Shown one piece after another: positions 1-10,000 of a stretch of 37,941 nt of DNA; position 1 is the stretch's first letter, and each line of letters opens with the position of its first letter. The notes beneath the pieces were generated by a model. It did no database searches. It saw only the letters and a list, made by a program, of their open reading frames with translations, and was not told the origin of the DNA. A program made the position numbers and the translations under genes. Origin of the DNA: Cruorifilaria tuberocauda (lineage: Eukaryota; Nematoda; Chromadorea; Rhabditida; Onchocercidae); NCBI GenBank assembly GCA_013365365.1, contig JABVXU010000520.1:1-37941 (forward strand). Direction: 5' to 3'.

Positions 1-303
1 TGCAAAGTCAAATATTAATTATCAGATAATTTGATTAAGCATTCTTTTAAACTAAATGATTTTTACATTTCCGTTAATCGTTTTTCTTTGACTTTTTAAA
101 TTTTGAGCCTTTCTCTAATTCCAATAAATATTTGAGAATAAAAAAAAAAGAAAAAAGAATTTGGAAGATTGATAATTGTAACTTTCGAAAATATTTCATT
201 CAAACGTCAACTATTTCCAATGATATATTGAAATTATAAAAAAACATTCCTGGAAATTCTATCATTCGATAAAATTTACTAAATCACGTTCTATTATTTT
301 TAT

Positions 304-553
304 TTCAAGTGCAATAAAATACTTGCGTGAATTGCTAACTGACGCTTTTTTCACTTTTACCTAAACTTAAAGTAAGAAATAAAAACGTGAATCTTTAATC
401 ACATAAATTCCTAAGTTTACGTGAATTTATAATTGTTTTATTTTTACCTCAAATATAATAAAACGCTTGCGTGAATCTTTAATTACACAAACTTCTAAAC
501 TTACGTGAATTTGTAATTGTTTTATTTTTACTTCAAATATAACAAAACACTTA
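304..553. repeat. 84-bp imperfect tandem repeat abutting a 5' splice site
   Basis: Two units of about 84 bp (386-469 and 470-553) both begin CGTGAATCTTTAAT and share TAATTGTTTTATTTTTAC with an inner CGTGAATTT. A more diverged partial copy lies at 304-385. The next would-be unit begins at 554 with CGTGAGTTTC, which is the 3' end of the polyQ exon, so the array starts exactly at that exon's donor site. Confidence 0.75.
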
Positions 554-554
554 C

Positions 555-752
555 GTGAGTTTCAAATTGCTGTTCATACTTAGGATGCATGAAATAATCA
601 GCTGTTCCCACAGGTGATGAGTAATAAGAAAATTGTTGTTGTTGTTGTTGTTTCATTTGTTTCCATACCTCACAATCATTTCGTTGATATTTTACCGGTG
701 ATTTTGATCGAGATTTAGCTCGATCAACTATTTTCTTGATGAAATTTGCCAT
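555..752 (-). CDS. First coding exon of an unrecognised polyQ protein (partial gene)
   Basis: On the minus strand the ATG at 752-750 opens a 66-codon exon that ends at a good donor (CAC|GTAAGTG, GT at 554-553), phase 0. The N-terminus is basic and Lys/Arg/Ser-rich (MANFIKKIVDRAKSRSKSP), followed by a run of six Gln encoded only by CAA (633-650) and a Tyr/Ser/Pro-rich stretch. There is no signal peptide or known domain. An AG at 779-778 precedes the start by about 25 nt and could be a trans-splice or 5' UTR acceptor. The rest of the gene should lie at lower coordinates. I see no convincing second exon between 1 and 554; one acceptor-like TTCCAG near 246 opens only 12 codons before a stop. Function unknown. 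The exon is supported by composition, ATG and donor, not by homology. Confidence 0.55.
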
Positions 753-1364
753 TGTTTTAACACGTTGTCCACTTTCACTATATTTATCAATTAAATGATG
801 TTAGAAAGTGATAAGAATTTTGTTGTTATTGCAAACTTTTCTTTTTTTTTCCAACTTTACAAAAGTGCAATTTTAAAATGCTTTCAGGTGGAACAAACAA
901 CATTTTACACTTCAACTAACTTGTTATATAAGTGTTAATAGAATAACAAATATCACAACAAGGAACAAGAAAAAAAAACTTGTTCAAATTTGTTATCATA
1001 GATGATAATTTCAAATGAATAATAGCTTACCTGTGATAAGAACATCGTATTAAATTAAACGATAAATAATAGTAAAATTTGAATATTCATATTCAAATAA
1101 GTAAAAATTTAATCAAATCAGCAAATAAGTTTGTTGAAAATCATGCTGTCGCAAATGTTCTTCTTAACAAAAATTGATAAACTGCAAAGTTTTAAATTTA
1201 CAAAATTTTATTGATAAGTTTTTGATCAATTACGAAACGAACAGTTGGATATAGTTAAGTATGAAAGTATGAAAATTGGTAGAAAGTAGACGCAGAATTT
1301 TCGGTATATTATTTACTTTTTCTATGCGGAACGATGTGATGATATAATTAAAAAGAATGACAAA

Positions 1365-1416
1365 ATGATATGATATGATAAAAGATATGATATGATATGA
1401 TATTAGATGATATGAT
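1365..1416. repeat. GATAT microsatellite
   Basis: Imperfect 5-bp repeats of TGATA/GATAT, broken by AAAGATATG and ATTAGATG. No coding potential. Confidence 0.7.
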
Positions 1417-2564
1417 TAAAAAGTTGTAATAGAAATGAAACTACACAATTATTTTTTTTTGTAGTTGAGCTATATGCAAATAATGGAAAATTATGGAATT
1501 AAGGAAAAAATTATAAAATTTTTTGGAAATTTGTAACTTCAGAACTTAGCTTTTCAGTTAGTTTTTTTCTACAGTATATTTCTACAGTACATCGAAAAAA
1601 TCAATACCGTAATTATCATTACGTACGATTAATATGAATTGCAACATTCTTTACGTATATATCACGTGTGTTGCGTTAAATTTCTTACGCTAAGAGATCA
1701 TCGAAACAATCCTGCTAAATTGTCAAATTCGATCATTTAATGATAAGTTAAAATACATGCAAATAGTGTAATACGTCAAAGTGTTTTTATCAGTTCCACT
1801 GCTCTATCTGTTGTTAATTAAAATAATTTTCAATGATAATTCCATCCTATTTAATCAATAACAATCAATAAATATATTTAAATAAGCAGATCTAAATTAT
1901 CTCTTTCATTTCCATAATTCTATCATTTCTATCATTGCAACTGCATATTCAAATATAGCATACGTAATTTGAAACGTATTATCAGTATTCTTTATTATTA
2001 TCATTATCAGTATTCTTATTTAACTGTAAGAAAATATAAAATGAAATCAGAGAATAGAATTAATTTGATTAAAATAATGATAAGAATAACAAAATAATTA
2101 ATATTGTAATTATCATTACTTATATAATAACAATAATGATAGGAATATTATCATTATTAGTTATTATAATTATTAATAATAATTGTAATCGGGATTAATT
2201 AATCACTATAATTTTAATAAATAATTAAATACTAATTATTATTATTAATAATAATTATTAATTATATGATATAAACATGGAATTATAGAAATGAAATAAA
2301 GATCTGCGTAAAATTTTTTTTTTCTCTTTAAAAATTAGAAAATACATTGATTGAAAGTTAAAATTTTCACCAGTCGTTGATAATTTCAAAAGATAAATTA
2401 ATTTCTAAAATTAAAAAGTTTTTGATTAATATTACAAATTGAACTACAAATTACACTTTTGAAATTTTTTTTAAATTCAAAGAAAAAAAAAGTTCCGGAA
2501 ATTTTCGGGCATTGTTTCAGCATAAAATAATCCATCCGCCACAGTATATTACTAAGAAAACAAA

Positions 2565-2646
2565 ATAATGAAGCAAAAAGACAGGTGGCAAATAAAATAA
2601 AAGCAAATTGACGATAAATAAACAGTTGCTCAGGCTGCAGGAACAA
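2565..2646 (-). other. Possible orphan exon encoding a hydrophobic helix
   Basis: The minus-strand sequence directly after a good acceptor (TTTTTGTTCCTGCAG, ending near 2637) reads PEQLFIYRQFAFILFATCLF and on through another seven hydrophobic or Cys residues to a possible GTAATA donor. The same frame stays open to 2398. Its composition is less AT-rich than the surroundings. The charged-aromatic lead followed by one membrane helix resembles the N-terminus of nematode cuticle collagens, but no Gly-X-Y repeat follows. It lies upstream of the polyQ ATG on the same strand and could be a 5' exon, a pseudogene fragment or chance. Confidence 0.2.
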
Positions 2647-4704
2647 AAATTAGTAAGTTAAAGTTTTTCAAACTTCATAAAAACATCAGATAAAGTTCAC
2701 TTCATTACATTTTTCAAACCGACTATGGGAGAATTAGGAATTTGAAATTTCAAAATCAAGCAAAATTTCGCTGTTGCAAATTTTTTGTTTGCTAAAATCT
2801 TAACTGATAAAGGATGTTTTAGTAATATGTATTTACATTTCCAATATCATAGTAATAATTAATTAATTTTGATTTTTAAATAAGCAAGATATCAGAATTA
2901 TCTGATAAAATATCGCTGATAAAATGATATTTCAAATTTATCAGATAAAATTTTGCAAGCTAAATTACATTCAATTCAATTTCACATATTTACAATTTCG
3001 TAATAAAAGCTAATTCATCGTAATCTTTAAATTAGTAAATTCAGATCTTCTAAAAGATTAGCAAATTTCATTTTATCATCAATCAATAGCATTTGCAGAA
3101 GAAAAATAAAAAATACATTTAAAATATCGATCAATTTTACTTTGAATTTTATTAAGCTATAAAGTTTTTTTTTTTGAAAATTTCCAAATTTGGAAAATTT
3201 ATTGAAAGAAAATAAAATTAAATTTCATGTACAAAAAAATGTTCATAAATGCAAAAGCAAAATCAAATCGAAAGATATATAAAAATTAAAAATTGATAAT
3301 TTATTTGCAATTAATACGAAATGAAATTGACGAACAATTCGATAATAAAAACAAAAGACAGGTGAGAAGATTATGAGAAAAAGGTAAATGAATGAAATGA
3401 AATGTTTTAACGAACGGATTCGTTTTAAGCAACTGCTTTTTAAAATGGTGCAATTAGTCAGACAACAAACAAAGAATGTTAAAAGCTAGAAATTGTTCAA
3501 GCTTATTTTCCTACTCCTTTAAAAATCCACAACTTATTACTTCAAAATCTCTTATCAACAATCATATCAGCAAGACAGACATTATATCTGATTTATCAGT
3601 GATCACTAAAATGCCTTAACAGCTGTTAAACAGTAGAGTTAAATAGTTCAATAAATGTGTAAATTAAATTTTTGAATAATTATTAATTTAATCTTTAATT
3701 ATTTTACATTATTAGCTATTACACTTTATAAACTAATAAATAACATACAGCAATAAACATTAACTATTTTCTTTTTTTTTTTGTTTGTTTGTTTAAATTT
3801 ATGTTCTATGGAAACAAAGGAATGAGAAAATGAAAATAAAAAAATATTGTTGTTAGGTAAAGATGATAAGCGAACTGATAATTATTGATTGATGTTACAA
3901 GATTAATGATAATGATAAATAATTTTTCTGGTAAAAATAATTCTCTATGATTACTAGTAACAGGTTGGTATTAAAGGTTAAAAAGAGAGTAAGAATTTAA
4001 ATTTATTAAATTAAAATTTTATTCGAAAATTTTTTTGATTGCACAATTTTGAACTATTTAACATTTACTTCGAAGATTAATGAAGTGATTAAGTTAATTA
4101 ATAGATTTTATACCAAAGTGTTTGAAAAACAAAAAAAAACAGAATGAAAAAAATAAATCAATTCCTTTTTGCTTCATTCTCTATTTTATTTGTTTTCATC
4201 TCTCTCTTCAAGATTCTCACATTATCAACGTTATCAGCAATTATCAGAAATTATCATTATCAGAATTAAAAATTAACATTCTTTGCATTGCTATTAACAT
4301 TGGTAATCGTTTCAATTTTAAATCATATCAATTAATAATTCATAGTTTTGCATATAATTTTTTAAAAATAAGAAATTTGTGAATATCTTTACTAAGTTTA
4401 ATTTAATCTCTTTAATTTGATCTAATTTAATATTTTGAATTTAATTAAACATTTTTAATTTCAATTAAATAACTTTAATTTAATGATAACAACAAAAAAA
4501 CTCTCAAAAAAATTTCCACTAACTTTATTCCTAAATGATTTTCTAAATTATAATTTTGCATAATTTATTATTTATCTGTTTGTTATCAAATAATTTACAA
4601 TTTATCAAAATCGTTGAAAATTCAAAATTTTTTGATTTCGATAATCAATACATCTACTGTTTCGCTTTTTATTTTTGAAAGCATGCAATAAAAAAGATAT
4701 TAAC

Positions 4705-4772
4705 TTGATATCTAAGTGGTCAAATAAGTTAGCATAAGCCAGAAGATTAGGATAAGATAAACTGATAACCTT
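4705..4772. repeat. Dispersed repeat copy related to 7736-8034
   Basis: The stretch with ATAAGTTAGCATAAGCCAGA and then GGATAAGATAAAC closely resembles the core of the duplicated unit in the first part of intron 2 of the multidomain gene (AAGTTAATAGGCCAGAAGCC, then ATGATAAGATAAAC). It is in the same orientation about 3.1 kb upstream. Confidence 0.5.
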
Positions 4773-5130
4773 TTTGACTGATAATCTCAAAATAGTTTAA
4801 TTAAATTACGAATGATTAGCACAAGTTCTGCAAAGCTTAATTTATTTTTCTTTCTTGAAAATAAATAATTTTATTCTGTTTTTTGAAAATTATAGAAATT
4901 CTTTGTAGAAGCATTGATATCATGTGATAAATCATGTTATCACATAATACTATCACATAATTTACTATTTATTAAAATCATTGGACTGATAATCAATACA
5001 TCTATCGATTCACTTTAATTATATGATAATAAACAGATGATTAACAGTTATAGCTAATTTTATTATAATATAATAGTAATAATACTAGATATTATATATT
5101 AGCTCGACAAAATGTAATTGTTTTGATAAA

Positions 5131-5285
5131 AGCAATCGAAAGATAAGTTAAGCTGACAAAAGCAATCTCGAGATAAGTTAAAAGTAAGCTGACAAAAGTA
5201 ATCCCGAGATAAGTAAAAGTAAGCTGACAAAAGTAATCCTGAGATAAGTTAAAAGTAAACTGACAAAAGTAATCGTAAAATAAGT
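5131..5285. repeat. 30-36 bp tandem repeat
   Basis: Four to five units carry the words GATAAGTTAAAAGTAAGCTG and ACAAAAGTAATC, with unit starts near 5142, 5172, 5208 and 5243. The 69-codon minus-strand open frame over the array (5092-5301) simply translates the repeat and is not taken as a gene. Confidence 0.75.
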
Positions 5286-6299
5286 CAAATGAGTAAAGCA
5301 AATAAGTTATATAAAAAATTTGTTTTTCGTTTACTTTAATCCAAATAAATTTTGTTCAAATTTAAATTATACAGAAGTTTACTTTATTCAATAATTCAAT
5401 ATTTAATAGTTTTAGCTAATTACAAATTACAAAACAATTTTTGTAATTAGATATATACGATAATTCAATATTTAATAGTACAATTAATTTTACTGTTAAA
5501 TTACAAAACAATTTTTGTAATTAGATGTATACGATAATTTTGAGGGACCAAATTTTGTTCGTACTATTTTGATGAGTGCAAAATTGAATTGATTTTGAAG
5601 AGGACAGATTGATTTGAAATGAATTTCATAGGCTATTTTCATGGAGCACCGAATTGAGAGAGTTTTAAATCTATCCATAAGGACGATGAGTTTATATGCA
5701 AATTGACCTCAACCCGATTTTTCAAACTATCCTACCTTTTCATCTCGGGAATTAAATCTTTCCGATGTTTATCGTTCCGTTCATTATCCATGGATATTTA
5801 TTTATAAGTGCAATTAAATATTACACAATCGTTATTAGTTCGAATCGATTGCTAACTCAATAAAATCCTCTTTACCCATTTATATATTACTTATTTCTCA
5901 TTATCTAATCATATTCATTTGAACTTTGACATTTGACAAGAACAGAATTGATCGGGAAAAACTTTTTTTTTTACATTTAAATTATGCTAAATGTATGAAA
6001 TTAAGCGTTTAAGATTTGCACCTAAATTAATTTAAATAAAAGAAAAAAATTTTATTTCACTACTATTTAATTCATCAAGTTTTATTATCATTTATTAAAA
6101 TTATCAAGTTTTTTTTTCTTCTGATATAATTTTTCCTTTGTTCTTCTAAATTTATTTAATTTATTGCGTCAAAATTGTGAAAAGTAAAAAAAAGCAAGTA
6201 ACTCTGTTACAGTAATTTCAATTAGTTTACTTTGCAGAAAATTGGATTTCATATTTCACTGAACTATAAAGTTAACTGTGAAATTAAATGATCAATTTA

Positions 6300-6602
6300 T
6301 TGATTACTTTTATATACTCTGTTTATATATTTTATATACTTTTATATACTTTATTTATATTCTTTATATATTTTATGTACTTTTTATACTTTTATATACT
6401 TTATACACTTTTATATACTTTATTTATATACTTCATATACTTTTACGTATCTTGTTTGTATATTTCATGTACTTTTATATACTTCATACACTTTTATGCA
6501 CTTGTTTATATACTTTTTATACTTTTATACTTTTATATACTGTATTTAAATACTTCATATACTCATATATAATTTATACAATTTTACATACTTTTATATA
6601 TT
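6300..6602. repeat. TATAC/TTTTATATAC low-complexity array
   Basis: About 300 bp of irregular repeats of CTTTTATATACTTTATTTAT-type units. Overlapping open frames of 111 and 94 codons in two frames are Tyr/Ile/Leu/Phe-only translations of the array. Confidence 0.75.
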
Positions 6603-6833
6603 TGCGAAATTAGATTTTTTAAAAAAACTTAGTTATCATTCAATTATTAGATTTTTTTTTTCGTATACATTTTCTTTAATTTTTCAGCGATAATTGCCGA
6701 CCGAAAAGGAAATTAAAAATGATCGAAAGGTAGAAAAAAAGTTTTAACAAGAAAAAAAATTACAAAAGATTTTTATTTTTACCTTCCATTAAGATCATTT
6801 TTTTCTCCTAATTGCCAATTTACCTTTCCTTTC

Positions 6834-6883
6834 TTCCTCTCCCTCTCTCTCTCCCTCTCTCTCTCTCCCTCTCTCTCTCTTTC
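6834..6883. repeat. (CT)n tract
   Basis: A CTCTCT run interrupted by CCC, about 90 bp upstream of the likely 5' acceptor (6975) of the multidomain gene. Confidence 0.8.
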
Positions 6884-6959
6884 ACCTCTTTTCTATTTAC
6901 GTAATTTCCTTTAACAATCATTATCACTTATCCCATCTTACCCTGAATTTTCAACAAAA

Positions 6960-6975
6960 TTCATTACTTTTACAG
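6960..6975 (+). promoter_or_regulatory. Likely 5' acceptor (leader trans-splice or 5' UTR intron) of the multidomain gene
   Basis: ATTACTTTTACAG ends at 6975, 47 nt before the chosen ATG at 7023. It matches the acceptors used inside the gene. An out-of-frame ATG at 7013 lies between this site and the chosen start. Confidence 0.4.
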
Positions 6976-7022
6976 AAATTTCATTTGGTAGTATAAATTT
7001 TGATCGAATTGAATGGTTGCTT

Positions 7023-10000
7023 ATGACGACGAATTGCGCAAAAATACTATCAATCATTTTCATTTTAATATTTTTCTATTCCATAAGATCACAAAGATTT
7101 CGAAGTAAGAATTTGTTTGCTTTTTTAGCTCAAAAAAAAAAAAAAATGATTGATTAATAGTTTGTGTTATCAGTGATAACAACGATTGATAACGCAAAGT
7201 AAAGAATGTGATTAATAGTCGCTGTTTTCAGTGATAGTAACGATTGATAACATAAATTGAACAAAGTATTTCTTGATGATTAATGAAATGAAAATTTTAT
7301 ACATTTAAAAATTTTTTATTGATATTAAAATTGCTCATTCATTCCATTCTTATCAGTTTACTTAGAAAACAAAAATTAAAGATTAATCTTGATTTAACAG
7401 AATTATAATTAACTTATCAAATTTTAATAAATGATAAATTAGGAATAAAATTTTTAATTTATAGAAAAAAAATAGTGAACTGAAATTTAATATAAAAAGT
7501 ATGTTGGTGTTTTCGAGGATACTATCAAAATCCGCTTTTCAGGAATCTGTGAAGAGCAAGGAACCTGTGTCAGTTGCTCTGATAATCGCTATTCCTATTA
7601 CAAATGTAATGTTTCAAACGATTGTTTTAGTGATGAGAACTGTACGGAACAAAGTTTTTGTTGTCCAACAAATAAAGTTAATCATACAGTATCACCGTTA
7701 TTTAATAATGATTTTGGTATGTATTATTTTTTTTATCTTATCTTTGTCATTAACTTTCATTTCAAATATCTAAGTTAATGTAAGTAAGTTAATATAAGTA
7801 AGCTAATAGGCCAGAAGCCGGAAGACTATGATAAGATAAGCTTTTTTTTAAATAAGTAAGATATCAAATAAAGTAAATCAAATAAAAATATTTTTTAATC
7901 TTATCTTTGCCATTAACTTTCATTTCAAATATCTAAGTTAATATAAGTAAGTTAATAGGCCAGAAGCCAAAAGACTATGATAAGATAAACTTTTTTTTAA
8001 ATAAGTAAGATATCAAATAAAGTAAATCAAAAAAAAAAATAAAAATTACAGTTACAGTTATTTAGGAATATTCGTTGATTAATATTATTGTTAAAAATTT
8101 CGCAATTTTTTTTTGGAATTAATCAGTAAAATTTTACTTAATTGAAAGTAAAGTAATGATTGGTAAATATTTAGCAGTGATTGGAGAGAATGATGAGAAA
8201 TGAATTCCGGATCGTTTAAAATTTAAATTTAGCTAATAAAAATAGATAAATTCTAGAGACTTTTGGTTTTATCAACTGAATTCATTTCCGGATGCGGAAA
8301 TATAATTTACTATTTTCTAATTTTTTCCTTTTCGATTACTTAACCTATTAAAGTTATATTTTTACAGATTTTATTGGTATCCCAGCTCTTAAATATGAAT
8401 CTGAAAAGTCAGGAATGTGTCCGGATGGAACTCCATGGCATCGAGAATGTAATAATGACCGGGATTGTTTGGTTGATGATGAAATTTGCGTAATCGGAAA
8501 ATGCTGTTCAGGTTGCTCCGGTTTATTTCATTATCAATTTTTGATGATAAATTTTAGAAATTAGGAAACTTATATCAGTTTGATAAATTAAAAATTAGCT
8601 AATTTGCTTGAAAATATAGAGAGCATTTCCGTTTCCGTTTTTACAGTATGTTCGCAACATCGACGTCGAGTGCTGAATGATTTGCCAACTAATAATGTTA
8701 TCGGTGTGCATATTCCGCAATGTGATTCAACCGGAAAATACTATCGTGCGGTACAGTGCCGTACCGGAACTGAAGAATGTTGGTGTGTTTCACATTTTGG
8801 CCGAATTATTGGTTCATTAAAACCTAAAACGGCAGATTTGAATGCAGCATGTGAAGCATTACGATTAACCGTAAAGCGTATTTTGGATGAAAAACGTGAG
8901 AGTGAACGTGACGTACGTCGTAAACAGGAAAATTTAACAAATTCAAAGCAAGAAAGTCAATCATTCGTAATATTATCAAAAGGACAAAGTTTGGAGCTAA
9001 AACAACCGCAACAAACTATAAATGATAGAATTGGTGATAAATGTTTATGGATAAAAACAGGAGGATGTCCGGATCAACCGGTATCACTTACTGAGACAAC
9101 GAAATTTTGCCACTGTGATAGTGATTGTCCGGATTCACAAAAATGTTGTCCGATTTTAACCGGTGGATTAGCTTGTTCCTTGAATATTGCAGTTAATACT
9201 GGTACCAATTTCTTCCTTTTTCACTCATTACTCTTCTTCAACAAGAAATATCTACTTGATCGATTGTTTTTGTTTATTTCCTGATCATCAAAATTTGTTA
9301 AATTCTTATCAAAGTTATTTTAATTCAAAATTTTTAGTTTATATTGATTTAGTGGTTTACTAGTTTCCAACAATCAATACTCAAAAAAGAAAGGAGAGTT
9401 TCGAAAATTAAACTGAAATGACGGATTTAAGTAATTTAATTAAAAAAAATATTTTCCTTTATCACTCCTAATTATCCTTATTAAGTGATTGTCAATAGGT
9501 AAGTAAGTAGTTTTTTAACCAAATCAAATTACTTAATTTTATCATTTTTCAAATCAATTTTCAACTACTCTTAATTTTCTTAATTAATAATTAAGTCACT
9601 TAACTTTATCAATTTCATGAATTTCATCAATTTCCCAGATCAGTTTTCAACCACAACACATTCTTCATCGTCAAATTCAACAATGATAAAAGGAATATGT
9701 TCGGAAAATGAACAATTTGTTGATTGTATCGACGAATGTCAACCGACTTGCTTTTCCCGAAAACCGATTCCGTGTTTCATCGAACGATGCAAGAGTGGAT
9801 GTCAATGCAAATCAGGTTTTCGATTCTCTTTTTTTTTCTCTCCTAATGAAAAGTATTTCTTATTTTGTTAAATTTTTTAATTTTATCATTTTTCCAATCA
9901 ATTTTCAACTATTCTGAATTTTCAACAATTCCTAATTTAGGAACCTTAAATATATCATTTCCCTCTTTCACTTTCATTTCCATAAATCTAATCTGAATTA

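Larger units (their letters stand above)
778..7022. other. Intergenic region between divergent genes, no supported gene
   Basis: This is about 6.2 kb of very AT-rich DNA between the minus-strand polyQ exon and the plus-strand multidomain gene. Open frames here are short and low in complexity. It holds a GATAT microsatellite (about 1365-1416), a hydrophobic orphan ORF on the minus strand (2398-2646), a tandem repeat at 5131-5285, a TATAC-type array at 6300-6602 and a CT tract at 6834-6883. TGATAA/TTATCA words recur throughout. It presumably contains both promoters, but no specific promoter element could be assigned. Confidence 0.5.

Noticed and set aside
4122..4382. 86-codon plus-strand ORF
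   Set aside because: Starts in a poly-A-rich Lys/Asn stretch, has no domain and lies in TTATCA-rich spacer; chance open frame.
5092..5301. 69-codon minus-strand ORF with repeated Phe-Val-Ser-Leu motifs
   Set aside because: It is the translation of the 30-36 bp tandem repeat; no start or splice context and no family match.
5830..5860. tRNA T-loop-like TTCGAATC
   Set aside because: Flanking bases do not pair into a T stem, and no acceptor or anticodon arms are found nearby.
6278..6613. Two overlapping Tyr/Ile/Leu-rich ORFs of 111 and 94 codons
   Set aside because: Low-complexity TATAC array open in two frames at once; no real protein composition.
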